From Metridium senile (taxonomy: Eukaryota; Cnidaria; Anthozoa; Actiniaria; Metridiidae): a stretch of 64,000 bases of DNA. Position 1 is the first letter of the stretch; each line of letters opens with the position of its first letter. The position numbers and the translations under genes were made by a program. Shown one piece after another: positions 1-11,535 of the stretch. The notes under the pieces are model-generated. The model was not told the origin of the DNA, searched no databases, and saw only the letters and a list, made by a program, of their open reading frames with translations. The stretch lies in the NCBI GenBank assembly GCA_949775045.1, contig OX459101.1:14506942-14570941 (forward strand), read 5' to 3'.

Positions 1-1
1 A

Positions 2-694
2 AATGAAGCATTATCTATATCTTCACAACTGCAAGATGCTGAAAAGAAACAAGAACGCTTGAATAAAAGTCGCATAGAACTACTAGTAGAGGAAGGTGAA
101 AAACACTGTATAGAAGGATGTGAAAAGAAATGGCTAGCGGCCGCACTACAGATACTTCACCGAAATGAAATAAATGTGCATGTCTATGCTAGCGCAATTT
201 ACTCAGCACTTCACTATGGATGTGCAAAATATCGAAACATATATATATATGGACCGGCAAACTCAGGTAAAACATTCATGATTTCACCTCTGAAAGCTAT
301 TTACCATGCCTTTGTGAACCTGGCAACTGGTGGTTTTGCGTGGGTGGGTGCAGAGGAGTCAGAAGTAATAATCCTCAATGACTTTAGATGGTCGCCTTCT
401 ATAATCGCATGGTCCGATTTCTTGCAAATGCTTGAAGGGGATACTATGCACTTAGCCGCACCTAAAAGTTTTGTACAACAAGACATTCTCTTCGACAAGG
501 ACTCACCCTTTTTCGCGACTGCAGATGCCCCACTCGTTATGATAAAGGGAGGATCAATAGATCGAATTAATACTGATATGATGAGAGTACACTGGCATTA
601 TTTCGAATTTTGGAGACAAATACCAGAGGTTGAGCAATGTGCAATGAAACCATGCGCACGTTGTTTCTCAGAACTTATTTTAACTAATAAATAA
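2..694 (+). pseudogene. RepTc copy 1: Rep C-terminal half (SF3 helicase), cut by window edge
   Basis: This is the C-terminal half of a Rep-like replication protein. The frame is open from base 2, so the protein enters from outside the window and the HUH endonuclease half is not visible. It carries the same domain as the intact Rep at 23483-24805. The Walker A loop GPANSGKT is at 251-274, followed by a Walker B-like LNDFRW, a motif C region FFATADAPL and a terminal CARC cysteine pair. Superfamily 3 helicases of this kind unwind DNA during rolling-circle or rolling-hairpin replication. No stop interrupts the visible part. The partner transposase lies convergently at 1572-2681. The family call is firm. 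Whether the complete gene is functional cannot be judged. Confidence 0.85.
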
Positions 695-818
695 ATGAAC
701 AAAGAATATGTATGTATGCTAATAAATTTTTGTACATACATTTTTGCTAATAAATTTGTGTACATACATTTTTGTCTGTCTGTCTGTCTGTCTGTCTCTA
801 TATATTTATATCTATAAT

Positions 819-850
<32 letters not shown>

Positions 851-1050
851 GTGTAATAAATATAAATATCTTTATATCTATACTACATAGATATATATAT
901 ATATATCTATACTTATACTATAGATATAAATGTATTTATTATCTCTATACAGAGATAATACATTAAAGAAAACATTGTTTGTATAGACATGACGTCTGTA
1001 ATGTGTCATTCAACACCATGTGCGCTTGTATATAGTTGTCCGTGAAATAG
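695..1050. repeat. AT-rich spacer with simple repeats
   Basis: There is no gene here. A roughly 27-30 bp unit containing TTTGTACATACATTTTTG occurs twice just after the Rep stop. It is followed by about six TCTG units (774-796) and long imperfect AT runs to about 960. Confidence 0.8.
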
Positions 1051-1056
1051 CAACGG

Positions 1057-1421
1057 TTCTCCACTGTTAAATAATAGATTACTCCCCAAATTAAACAAAT
1101 ATCCCTCCAATTTTTTCAACAATAGGGTTTGTATATATTCTTTAATTGTCTGACGTTTAGTTTATATTTCAAATTGTAGTATTTAACTCAAAACCAACGG
1201 TACTCCACGTTGAATAGTGCACTTATAAAAAGATGAAGACATGTTCAAAACAATTAATACAAGTTTTGTGTGGAGTACCGTTGATAAAATGGGCATGTTA
1301 GGCTTTTTGAATATAATTTCTGTAGGAAATAGTTAGAATAAACATCAATAAAACATTGATCAAGGTCTAAGCTCTTTTTATTGTTGCACTTAGTGAATCA
1401 TTACGATTTTACAATGGAGTA
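1057..1421. promoter_or_regulatory. RepTc copy 1 dyad of TACTCCA sites (candidate iterons/origin)
   Basis: Four sites with the core TACTCCA lie in mirror-image positions. The plus-strand sites are 1057-1063 (TTCTCCA variant) and 1201-1207; the minus-strand sites are 1271-1277 and 1415-1421. The two pairs share the same centre, at 1239. The inner pair is embedded in a perfect 14-bp inverted repeat (CAACGGTACTCCAC at 1195-1208 and its complement at 1270-1283). A TATA-like TTATAAAAAG lies between the inner sites. The intact copies have the same core and geometry at 22812-23210. Binding by Rep or a role as origin is inference; a promoter is the main alternative. Confidence 0.6.
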
Positions 1422-1503
1422 CCGTGTTCTGCACAGAAGACACTGCACACTATATAAATACTGATTACGTGACAACAATGTGATTGTGAAAATATCAATT
1501 TCA

Positions 1504-1552
1504 TAAGACAGTGAAGAGAGTGAAAATGGTCTTTAAAGGCAAAATGGATGTA
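1504..1552 (+). pseudogene. Inverted fragment of a RepTc transposase 5' end
   Basis: This short plus-strand stretch contains GTGAAAATGGTCTTTAAAGG. It closely matches, in opposite orientation, the first codons and 5' leader of the copy 1 transposase at about 2640-2690. Similarity continues upstream through a GTGAAAATATCAA-like leader. It looks like an inverted duplication of the start region placed just beyond the 3' end of the same gene. It cannot encode a useful product. Confidence 0.55.
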
Positions 1553-1571
1553 CTAATACAAGGTAGTAAAT

Positions 1572-2681
1572 CTAATATTTAGTTCTAAATCCCTTGGATT
1601 TAATAATATCTTCAAGTCTTTTGGGAATGCTTTGAATAGTTTTGTCTATGACAGTTGTATCAAACGAATATAAAGTATCAATAACACGTTCTTTAAAAGT
1701 TTCAAAATTCTCTTTAAGAATATTTTGCTCTATAGCATTATTATTTATTTTTCTTTTAACTAAATTAAAAATATTTTCAATCGGATTTAGGTCTGGAGAC
1801 CTTGCAGGAATACACACCATTATAGCCTTTGATTTTTTTAGTGCTTTTTTAGCTAATGAGCTATTTTGACTAGGATCGTTGTCCATAACAAATTTTCTGG
1901 CTTTGGTTTTTGAAAACTTTTTGAAAATGTTTTCAAAATTTCTAGTAATAAAGTCAGCGAAATACTCGCCATCCATTTTGTGGTATTGTTCAATAAAAAT
2001 AGCACCTTGTCTATAACTAATAAGAACCAAAAGGTGGAGCCTTCTTCCTCCTGCTAGACTCTTCGAACCCTTAGATGTTATTTGTAATCCCTCATTTCTT
2101 TTTCTCCAAACCCTCCCTTTAGGACTCATTGCATTTGCTTTCGGATTGTACTTATGAATAAAAGAAACTCCGTCAAGATAAAATACCATGTCCTCCGTCC
2201 AATAGTTTGGTGTAGTTTTCAATGTTTTTACATTGTCTTTTGCAAATTTAAGTCTTTTCTATCTGTCAGATTCACTGATTAGTCCCTTTCTTCTTGTCTG
2301 TAAACTCTTGTACCCTAATCTTTGTATTTCTCTGAGGTAAGTCCGGTAGCTTGTTTTCCGCTGCGAAAGCCCGCAATACTCTATTAAAGATTTCACTGTA
2401 AAATTTACGTCCTCTTTCCTGATCCTTTTGATTCCCCTGGATAGAATTCTTCTTTCTCTGTCAGTTAAGTTAGTCTTTCTTCCCAACTTACTTTTCTTGT
2501 CGGGTTGTTTTGAATTCCGCTTCATTTTGTTTAAACCAATTCTTCTTACACTGCTTTTTGATATAGAACACATCTCTGCTATTTCCGAAAGAGAGTATGT
2601 GTTTTTTCTAAACAGAACATACGCTCTAGCACATTTATAGGCATTAATCTTGCCTTTGAAGACCATTTTCACCCTCTCCAA
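1572..2681 (-). pseudogene. RepTc copy 1 Tc1/mariner-type transposase with one nonsense codon
   Basis: This is a DD34E-type transposase that would cut and join element ends at TA sites. It is 370 codons including one internal TAG at about 2256-2258. Both sides of that stop are in the same frame, so a single nonsense change breaks it. The N-terminal part has a helix-turn-helix (SISKSSVRRIG) and an AT-hook-like GRKTN stretch. The catalytic part keeps all three acidic positions: FYLDGVSF, FVMDNDPSQ and SPDLNPIEN. It ends in RTKY, as the intact copies do. The sequence has diverged considerably from the array copies, so this is an older or separate lineage. It is convergent with the Rep at 2-694. 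Confidence 0.88.
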
Positions 2682-3072
2682 ACGTTGATATCTTCACAAT
2701 GACGTGTATTGTTGCGTACGCCTTAAGCGCGTGCATTTTTGGGCGTTACTATGGTTATCCAATTTTGCGCGAGCTATAGTATAAATATATCAACTACAAA
2801 GCATATATGTGTTAAGGACTGCTTATTACCTTAGAACATTTATTTTGAACACGGGTGTTATCGAATATAGAGCATATAAGTGTCTTGTCATGTAAATTTT
2901 ACATTCATTTAAAGCACTTTAAACAAAAGTGACGTCACATGATAGTATTAACTTCTTTCTGGAAAAAAATTTGCTACTGTTCAAATCGGTACACTATGTA
3001 CTTTGTGTCCTGAAAATTTCATATCATTTCCACAACAATATCAATGGCGTTTTAAGTTATATGTGTCTCAGA
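2682..3072. other. Upstream region of copy 1 transposase
   Basis: This 390-bp non-coding stretch joins the transposase start to the terminal module. The intact copies have 244 bp in the same place. No further gene is seen. Confidence 0.6.
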
Positions 3073-3344
3073 CAATCATTGACAAAACTGTTGGCACGAT
3101 TGTTGATTTTGTTATGTTCCTATATCTGTAATACCCCCCCTCCCCCTGTCAATGTTGCTGGAGGGGTATATGAACCTTGTCAATCGCGGGAAACATTTCC
3201 AACTCTTGTACTCTTTCATGAAAAACAGCAACATTGTATTGGGGGAGGGGGGTAGACAAACTTATCCTCATAAATGAAAAAAATGATAGACCCACAAAAA
3301 AGTGTCCGAAATGTGATCGTGCCAACACATTTTGGCAATGATTG
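3073..3344. repeat. RepTc copy 1 terminal palindromic module
   Basis: The ends are inverted repeats: CAATCATTGACAAAA at the left, and the complement of CAATCATTGCCAAAA at the right, both followed closely by GTTGGCACGAT. Inside, a C-rich run (about 3133-3146) and CAATGTTGCTG face CAGCAACATTG and a G-rich run (about 3240-3253). The module can therefore fold on itself. Order and core motifs match the 254-bp modules of the array despite little overall identity. The right end is followed by TA (3345-3346), as at the array's right end. AGA precedes the left edge, as at the array's internal junctions. Confidence 0.78.
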
Positions 3345-3346
3345 TA

Positions 3347-3745
3347 GCATTGTCAGTGAAGAACAACCTGTGTGATACAGTTCCAGAGCTATATTCCGAC
3401 CACGAGGAAGCTGACACTAGAATGTTGCTACATGCAAAACAAGCAAGGCAAGATGGACAAAGGATTGTCATTCAGTAACCAGATACTGATGTTTTACTTC
3501 TATGCGTCTCACACTATGGCGATATTGGTTGTAATGAATTGTGGTTCCGTACTGGCGTCATAGATCACCTGCGATACATTCCCGCACACACAATCTCCCA
3601 AAGCCTTGGTCCACGAATGTGGAAAGCCCTGCCTGCACTTCACACATTAACAGGGTGTGATTCCACCAGTGCCCTGTCAGGTTTAGGAAAGAAGAAAGTA
3701 TGGAAAGTGATTACAGAGAGCACAGTGTACACCAGCAGAACCTAG
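3347..3745 (+). pseudogene. Fragment of a repeated invertebrate protein family (HEEADTR motif)
   Basis: One frame reads DHEEADTRMLLHAKQA, then PDTDVLLLC, then LPALHTLTGCDSTSALSG and GKKKVWKVI. This is a conserved block of an uncharacterised, high-copy invertebrate family with alternating acidic motifs. I recognise the pattern but no established function. The frame has one in-frame TAA just before PDTDV and no plausible start. RepTc copy 1 abuts it directly, so the element probably inserted into this sequence. It could also be an exon of a host gene. Confidence 0.6.
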
Positions 3746-4041
3746 GAAATGTCGGACAGTCGGTAGACGTTGATGGCGAGACAGCAACAAGTATTGAAGC
3801 TTTTATCTGTTGTAAACTTGTTTTCTAGTTGATAATTCCTCAATCACTTTAACGTGCTAGTTTTTAGTAGCTTAGCTTTTGTTCTATCAGTTACAGAATA
3901 TTGAATCCATACTTTTACTTGATTATTTAAGTAACTTTGACAGACCCAAGCTGACGGAAAATATTCGTTGTAAGGGACACAAAAGACTTGGATATAACAG
4001 ACTTTCTTCCCAAAAAAAAAGTGCGATCTCTCAATACAAAA

Positions 4042-4319
4042 ATGAGAAAGACTAGTATGACCCAGTCCTGGTTTACACTGAAAGTGTTTGAGGAGGAAAT
4101 GTTAAACATTCCAAAAGAAATAATTTAGCAACAGCAAGAAGAAGCAGAGATACTTGAAACAAGGCTGAAGGAATTGAATGAAAATCTCGAGGAAGAAAAT
4201 TTGGAATTGAATAGGGAAAATGACAACTTAAAGAAGGAAACTGAGGATCTGAAGAACAAAGGCAGAAAAGTTTTTGAAGTGGAACCGAGACAAAAATGTA
4301 GGAAAATAAACCAAATCAG
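4042..4319 (+). pseudogene. Coiled-coil exon with one stop codon
   Basis: The frame begins MRKTSMTQSWFTLK. After one TAG it continues into a strongly charged heptad region (EILETRLKELNENLEEEN and following), ending at a good splice donor (CAG/GTAATG). The function is unknown. The long charged helix predicts a coiled coil. Other family fragments nearby (4438-5400) may belong to the same multi-exon locus. Confidence 0.45.
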
Positions 4320-4437
4320 GTAATGAAACCTAAAAGTATAAAGAAATTGTGGATGTATAAAAGTAAAGTTTAATAAGTATCTTTTAAGAATTCCATCATA
4401 AATATTTGAACCTTTCCCATCATTACCTTTTTAACTC

Positions 4438-5400
4438 GTGGATCGAAGATCCTCGAGTTATTGGGATGGGGTTTATGAACCGGAAGTGTCACTCACTCGC
4501 TCACTAGAGTATCAATGTAAACTTTTGAGCCCCAATCAGCAGATAGATAACTCTCAGCACGGAGATCGCACAAAAGAAGCCAAAGCAAACAAACTAATGG
4601 CTGCATTAGAAACTGTTCAATCGGACCTGTCCTATTTGAAAGGTTTTGTTGAAAGATCACAGACCACTTGCTTTCATTCATTATTACAAATCGAACAAAG
4701 GATGTCAGAAAACGACAGTAACACGAGCAAGTGGAATAGTTCAACAAAAGTATATAGTAATGGGTTCTTCGTTTGGAGTACTTGCCTCAATCATTCCACA
4801 GAAGAACCCTGATTTTAGCAAAGCAGGCCTGCAAAACTTTGTCAGCGATATAAACAAAATGGACCCTTCTAACTTCACGTTGACGCCAAAATGCAAGGTC
4901 CCTAACGTCGATGCTGAAGTCCAAACAGAGCCAAAAGTAGTCTCTATCTAGAAAGGTTAAAAACGCAACTTAGCTGTCGAAAATGTAGACACATACAAAC
5001 GATGATAACAAGAAGCAAAACAAAAGAATGAAGAGAGGCGAACATGATGAATTATGCCTTGAATTAAACATCAGTAAACAATACAAGGTTCCACTTTCAT
5101 CTGTTATTGGCGAACGTCTCGACCTGGAGTGTGATGCACTAGAAATGATGAGTAACATTGCACACCAGGCTGCAGAAGCAAGGGGGATGAAAACGGAATT
5201 CAGCGAAATGCTGGGAGAAACATCCAAAGCGTATCTGCAGTCATTACGGCCACCGGACTGGGCATTACTCTACTTAAAATTAGAGTCCAGAATTCCAGTT
5301 GATGCCTGGCAAACGCTCATAAACATCACAAATCTGGGAAGAACTGGGGTATGCAATCTCATTTTTGATAAATTGATCATACTTGAAATGACTGCATGAA
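4438..5400 (+). pseudogene. Unrecognised multi-copy family, first copy
   Basis: Fragments in shifting frames read NPDFSKAGLQNFVSDINK, PKCKVPNVDAEVQTEPK, KQYKVPLSSVIGERLDLE and RPPDWALLYLKLESRIP. The same order recurs at 45885-46955, which shows a real repeated coding family. A frameshift near 4760 and a stop near 4950 break this copy. The family is not one I recognise. The helical segment at the start (VQSDLSYLKGFVERSQ) and the neighbouring coiled-coil exon suggest a scaffold-like protein, but no function can be assigned. Confidence 0.5.
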
Positions 5401-6187
5401 CTATTTAATACACAAACTAGAAACTGCCATTTGAGCTTTCAATAGAGAGATTATGTTAATTCCCAATTCAGTTCATTACATGATTTAAAATCACAATTGT
5501 AAAAATACATTTTTGATATAATTTTATTAGTTTTTTATACATTATGATTATGATTATGATTATTATGATTATTATTACAAGCGTATACCGCAAAGGCTAA
5601 TATAGAGGTTTGCTATTTTATCTGGTTAGAGTCATACTCAAAACTCTCATTAACGACCACTCTGGGGTCAATGCGAATAGAGCTGGTCCTTTTAAATAAG
5701 ACATTTTACATTGTTGAAAGTGTTAATTTGCTTTGAAAAATGTTCCGAAACTTCTTTTCAATTAAAGCTTGAAGAATTATAAACTTTACACTATGAGGAA
5801 AAAATAGAAAGTATTACTAAATTAGTAAATACATTACTAAAGTACTTATTTTTTTATTAATTCCTTTTGTTTACTAATTTATCGTGAGCATGCGAAAGAA
5901 CAATATTTTTAATATGGCATTTTCAACTATTAAATCAGTTGTAAGATTAAAAGCGGTTTTTGAAACAAAAATCCTGAGCAAACGTACAAATATTGCGTGA
6001 CATTAAATAGTTAGCATAAAATCGAGGCTGATAAAAACATCCCCCAAACATGGGGTCCCACATGGGTACATTTATTTTAAAAACGACCCTGAAAGAATGT
6101 TGTGTTACAGCGTCGAACGTATGTTAATTGTTATGAAATCCTAAATGTGGAACGTTCTTCCTAACTATCTTACTCCCCTAATTACAG
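5401..6187. other. Non-coding stretch with TTATGA-type microsatellite
   Basis: No gene is seen. A TTATGA/TTA microsatellite lies at about 5541-5578. The rest is AT-rich sequence. Confidence 0.6.
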
Positions 6188-6334
6188 CTTCATTGTAATG
6201 GCAACCTTGTCAAGAAAGAGGATGAAGAGTATGTGTTCATGGTGCCCTTCATGAATGGCATGTCCTGTGATGCCCTATTGAAGGAGTACTTGAAATGTAC
6301 TCCCTTTGCACTAACGACACCCCTTCATGACGAA
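6188..6334 (+). other. Possible exon
   Basis: A splice-acceptor-like ATTACAG precedes an open stretch reading CNGNLVKKEDEEYVFMVPF and LLKEYLKCTPF. Composition and the acceptor suggest an exon of one of the decayed families. No donor or homologue was recognised. The next 2 kb (6335-8820) holds no gene I can support. Confidence 0.25.
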
Positions 6335-7624
6335 TTAGGGGTCATAAGTTTTAATTGGTGGCAATATTTTTGTGCAGGCTTCTGGTTTTTTTTACGCTGA
6401 CCGGGTAGTACAATATTTGTTTTTCGACCAGAGAGCTTCGTTTGAGCTTGAGTCTGAGCAAGGTTTTTTTTTGGCCCATTGGACGTGCACTTTTTTTTCG
6501 GGATTGCCACCCCCCTCTCTTGCCTCATGTTGCATGCCTTATTTATCTCATTACTTCATTTTTGAAACTTCATCTTGGTTAAAGTCCAACTGTCAACAAA
6601 GATCACATGGAGGACAACAAGGGAATTCAGCTATCTACATGATCCGCAAAAGTATGATCAGCCTTTTTGTGCTGGAATTTAAGTGCCAATCCTGATTTCA
6701 GAACAAGATTTTCCAGTACTTCTCAGGAAATTACCATCAAACTCCCACGTGCAGCTGTCAATGAAGACATTTTAAAAAGAATCGATTCCTGTGAGTATCA
6801 ATTATACTGTAATAATTATAGCACGCTCCTCAACAAAATTACTCGATTCTGATTAGTCGAAAGCAGTGCAATCAATCGTAAATTGTATTCTGTAGGAGTA
6901 CCTATTTTAACATAACCTTGTCATGTCAACGTAAAGGGAGGTAGGCCGGCAAAAACATGCTATGAAAATTAAATTAAAGACGCTCAAGTGTTAGAAATGA
7001 TGATACTAGAAGTTTCTGCAAGGAAATGCTGCAATGCTATTCAAGTGGCTTTCGGACAGATATTGATTGCTTCCGTACCTGACCGAGGTTGGCTGTAAAA
7101 AAAACAATCTTTTTCTTGAAATTGAAGAAATGGTAGACCTCGTTTTTTTTTTTTTTAATTCTCTCTCGGTAAAGCAATAAATAAGTATCAAAAACTGATG
7201 TCCTGTTGCCCCTTACAGTGTAGTTTATCGCGTTAACCGATAGTGGCCAGTCGTTTTGTCGTTCTTGGATGAAAATGCCGTTAAAGAAAACATTTTAGCA
7301 AAAAGCAATGTAAACGTTTGGTAAAATTGACTACGTCTGCAAAGAAGACCGAAGTGCTTTAACTGACAGAATAACGAAATAATTGTCATACTAATTGAGG
7401 TCAAACATATACAAAATGTCATTCTAACGCAAAGTATGGGAAATGTACTTGTTCTATTTGTTATATTGATATGCTTTCTTTAAATGGAAACGTTTTTGTA
7501 GTTTATTTCTATGGAAACAACAAAACACACGCGCTTTGTCAAGATGGCCTAGACAGTCTAAATATAGCCTGCTGTGAATAGTCTTTGCGTGACCACATAA
7601 TCTCAACCGATGATAGATTTGTGC

Positions 7625-7996
7625 AATAATCCATAGTTTATAGAGGGGAATGGTTATGAAGCCTTTTGTTGTATGTTTTTGTACACTTTTTTTCAAGCTT
7701 GACCCTGCACAACCTTTTGTTTCGCAATTGTTTTAGCCATATTGGATACGTCTGAGTGAACAGACCGAAAATCATTATTTTGGCTGTTGCTTCAAAATAC
7801 TCAAAGATTTAGAACAAATATGACAATATTCCTTACAATAATCTCATAGAAAAAGTTTTTGTTGACTCATTTTGCAATTTTGATTGGCCATAAAGAAAAA
7901 GTTGTGCATGGTCGAGACCGGTTCAGCTTCGAAATGCAAACAAAGAAGTACAACAAAAGGTTTCATAACCAGTCCCCTCTATAAACTATGAATAAT
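7625..7996. repeat. Inverted-repeat (MITE-like) unit
   Basis: About 48 bp at 7625-7673 is repeated in reverse complement at 7949-7996 with few mismatches; the shared core includes ATAGTTTATAGAGGGG. The arms flank about 275 bp of non-coding DNA that contains further inverted similarity. This is typical of a small non-autonomous element. No target duplication was identified. Confidence 0.6.
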
Positions 7997-8829
7997 CCAG
8001 GTCAAAAAGCTATTAAAAACCATTCTAAACTCATATCATGAGAAATGTGCTTGTTTTAAGTTGATTTTAGCTAAAAAAAAGCGAAAGGAAAACTTGTTGA
8101 CATATACACTGTGCTTTGTGTAACGCTTACTTGAGTGAAAAAGGCCGACACATTAATGCCAATAACTTTTTGATATGTTATTCTAGAAGGGTTAGGCTAT
8201 AGTGGTATTTTTTTAGTTCTGGTGCATGTACCACGACCGATTTAGGCACATTGAAAATAAGCAAAAATAGCGAAGTTTTGGAGACGTCAAAGTACTGTCA
8301 ATTGAAAATTTCGTAATTTATTCAAAACGTGCATTATCAAAACAATTTTTACATTAAATTGATAAGGAATAATGTATCTTTGCTAAATAAATAGAATAGT
8401 TGAGATAAAATCAAACGCAAAGCCATACGAGCGCCGAGAAAACCTTACATTTTCCTTTTCAACACATGGTGCCCAAGCCTGTCAGGACCCCAAAATCAAC
8501 TTTTAGCGATTTCTCAAAAAATAAAAGGCGCCCAGGACTAAGAGTTGGATTTCTGAAAATGGTTATTTAGGCATAATATGAACAATTTCATTTTTTCACT
8601 GCTGTCCAGCGATTCTCGGCCATTACAGACAATGACTCTTAAGATTTATTTGGTCTGAATATGACCAAATTTAAAATCAATGCAAAAAAAATATTGACAT
8701 GTAAGTATGTATGTATTATCAGTTAGTTCTCAATGAGAATACATTCATCATTCAGATGCTTCTACATAACATCACAGTATATATAACTTAAAGTGCACCT
8801 GACGCCTTTCATGATATTTTGCGAATATG

Positions 8830-9193
8830 TTGTACATGAGGTGTATAATAAGTGTACTTAATTTTTCTTGATGTCGACCTCTCCTTTCTGAGATATAAAC
8901 ATCTGAAATCTGAAAATGCAAATAAAGTGACGTCATCCCAGGCCTCATTAAATATACAAAAGTTCTCTGGAAATAATTATAGCAATTTTTTAAAGCTCAA
9001 TATCTGTATTACAAATATTTACACTACCATTAACATTTTTGCTACTTTACAAAAACAAGCTTGCTGTCAGCTTTGAAACAAAACTTTGACTAATTCCTGA
9101 TTTGCATTTTCAGATTTCAAATGCTCATATCTCAAAAAGGAGAGGTCAACGTCAACAAATATTAAGTACACTTATTATACACCTCATGTACAA
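8830..9193. repeat. Foldback/MITE with perfect 33-bp arms
   Basis: Positions 8830-8862 and 9161-9193 are a perfect 33-bp inverted repeat containing ACATGAGGTGTATAATAAG. Inverted similarity continues inward to about 8923 and 9100 (CCTCTCC... facing ...GGAGAGG), giving arms near 110 bp. The unit sits immediately before the kinase-like fragment at 9197 and probably inserted in its intron. Confidence 0.7.
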
Positions 9194-9196
9194 CAG

Positions 9197-9830
9197 ATTT
9201 GCAGAAAAGAACTGATACACGAAGCCGACATTATAAATAAGCTGTGGGACCATCCTGGTATTCCTTTACTGTACGGGATCTGTAGCAAAACCATGCCATT
9301 CCGCCTTGTGATGCAGTTCCACGGAGAGAAGAAGTCCAGCATTACTATAGATAAGGCTGTTTACAGAAAACTAATAACTCACAAAAGTCAATGGATCACT
9401 ATCCTAAAACAAGTTGCAGAGGCTCTGTTGTACTTTCATCCGAAAGGTTTTCTACATAATGACTTGAAAGTTAACAACATAGTTTGGACAAGCGTGACAT
9501 GACCAAGTACACTCCTGTTATAATTGACTTCGGGAAGAGCCGTGCCGTTCACAAATGCAGAGGCCTAAGAAAATAAGTGAAGAAGAGCAAGCGACATACA
9601 AGGCAAAATACCCCCATATTGCGCCCGAAATTGTTAAGGGGAAGTGAGGAGAAAGCATTTTGAGCGACATTTTTAGCTTCGCTTTAATGGCCTCGGAAGT
9701 GGCAAGAAAGTGCGAGTTTGAACTGCACATTGGCTTCAAACAATGTGTTGAGGCCAAGAAGCCATCAGACAGGCTTACTTTAAAGGAACTGATCAAAGTT
9801 TTGTGAATATCTTTAATAGTAGCGTATGAC
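9197..9830 (+). pseudogene. Protein kinase-like fragment (HND catalytic loop), copy 1
   Basis: The frame reads KELIHEADIINKLWDHPGI (helix alpha-C region), then FHPKGFLHNDLKVNNIVW, which is a kinase catalytic loop with HND replacing the usual HRD. A shifted frame adds VIIDFGKS, the DFG motif. Further frameshifts and stops break the C-lobe. An acceptor-like TTTGCAG precedes the start. Homologous fragments occur at 33904-34883 and 60664-60790, so this is a dispersed family. The aspartate of HND is kept, so ancestral members may have been active kinases; this copy is dead. Confidence 0.6.
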
Positions 9831-10042
9831 ATTTGTAACATTATTTAGTTTTAATTGTGAAAAAATATTTTTCCAATAGTTCTATAAATAGTACCGCATG
9901 ATCTTTCGAAGTTGTTTTCGTACAAGTGGGAACCTTAACAATTACGATATGTTATAACTACATATATCTTTTACCGTTTGTATTTTTTTACCACTTAAGT
10001 TTACTCTACCGTTCTATTATCGTGTGGCGTCCTATTTTCAAA

Positions 10043-10567
10043 ATGGCGTCTTCTGCAAAACAAGCGAGGACATCGAAATTCTATAGTTTAGACAAAGTTT
10101 TATCGATATTAGATGAAGAAAACGACGAAGAAGAAGTTAATAGTGAATCTGGAGGGATTTCGAGCAGTGAGGAGAGTGATTTAGACCTTCAATTGTTAGA
10201 TTCTGACGATTCAAGGTGATAGGAATGATCATCTACTTTGGACTTGTCAGAGTAAGCTCATATATTGATAAGTATTGGAGTACAAAGACCCTCTACCATG
10301 GCCTGTGGGCAAGATCTATAATGCCCAGGCTAAGATTCAGAGCACTAATGGCCTTCTTGCATGTAGTTGACCCAGCAACTGAGGAACCTGGTAATAAGTT
10401 CCGAAAGGTACAATCATTCATTGATGACTTCAAGACAAAATGCAAGAACCTATATCAACCAAAATAAAATATTGCTATCAACGAAAGAATGGTGAAATCC
10501 AAGCATAGATCAGGTATTAGACAGTATATTAAAGACAAGCCAACCAAATGTTTAACTTTAGAAAAAC
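10043..10567 (+). pseudogene. piggyBac-type transposase fragment
   Basis: An acidic N-terminus (MASSAKQARTSKFY, then DEENDEEEVNSES) is followed in another frame by the piggyBac-like block DKYWSTKTLYHGLW, RLRFRALMAFLHVVDP and FRKVQSFIDDF. After a TAA it continues with INERMVKSKHRSGIRQYI, the region of the second catalytic aspartate in this family, where the usual D of DE(S/R)M reads N. Stops, a frameshift and a missing segment between the N-terminus and the catalytic core mark an inactive, internally deleted copy. Confidence 0.7.
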
Positions 10568-11330
10568 CTTTTCCCGCCATCTTTGTTTTATGTTGCCATA
10601 GCAACACCAATTGAAATAAAATTCCCATTAAGTAAAATTTCCATCTATGCTTTGTAACTGGTGCAAAGGACCTTTTGATCAGACCAGGGAGAGTTGATCA
10701 ATTCAATGAATGAAAATGGGAGGTGTGGTCATTGAGAAACTTGGACAAATTTATGTCCACTAGGATTGATAGTTGCTTGGACATAAATTCATGTCCACTA
10801 GGATAGGATTGCTTTACACATCATACAATTAGTCAACAGCATAGCAGTGTTTGCCAAAAAGCAGCTGTTACATGCCCAAATGTGTGTGAACGACTGCAGT
10901 CATTCACAGGTATATAACAATATTTGCATATCAATAATTTGTTAAAAGCACCTGTAACCCAAATAGAATGTAGATTATTTACCGATTAATATGAAAAATT
11001 AATTAGATATAGAATAGCTAGTGTACATACATATGACCTAGTTATCAACACTGTAGTTGAACAGCCAAAAAAATAACCCTTGTGAGTGGTTAACTTTATA
11101 TTGCAATTAATATGAGAGGCCATTTTATATTGTTTTTTAAAAATATTTTCACTTTTTTTTGCCGAGTGTATGCTTGTCCTGTAATATTAATACGGTAGCC
11201 AGCCAATCAGAGCATGTGTAGTAAACACACATAGTATCTCAAATAATTTTAAAAATTCAAATGGTACTCATATAAAGATCATAATGGTTAATGTAGAAAT
11301 TATTAAAACAAATCTAACTTTTTTTTACAG
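10568..11330. other. Non-coding stretch
   Basis: No gene is seen. ATTTATGTCCACTAGGAT occurs twice near 10750-10805 (a 45-bp period duplication). Confidence 0.5.
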
Positions 11331-11494
11331 ACCAGATTATTCCACATCTGTTGTGCGCATGCCCAAAGGAAGCATTTACTTGCTTTCTTTGTGGTGATTT
11401 CCTGATGTCACACAAAGTACAAGAGCACTTTGAAAATTCTAAAGATGTCCACTTGCCTGCAATGTACATTTTGCTGGTGGAAGCAAGGAAAGGA
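11331..11494 (+). other. Putative internal exon with C2H2-like motif
   Basis: The stretch is bounded by a long pyrimidine tract ending ACAG and by a donor GTAAGT. The open frame includes CPKEAFTCFLCGDFLMSHK and HLPAMYILLVEARKG. CFLC followed by HKVQEHFENSKDVH resembles a C2H2-type metal site. No family is recognised. A possible following exon at about 12037-12254 does not continue in phase, so the gene model is uncertain. Confidence 0.35.
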
Positions 11495-11535
11495 GTAAGT
11501 ACATATAATTTATAGAGATAAAAAAATAACATAAC

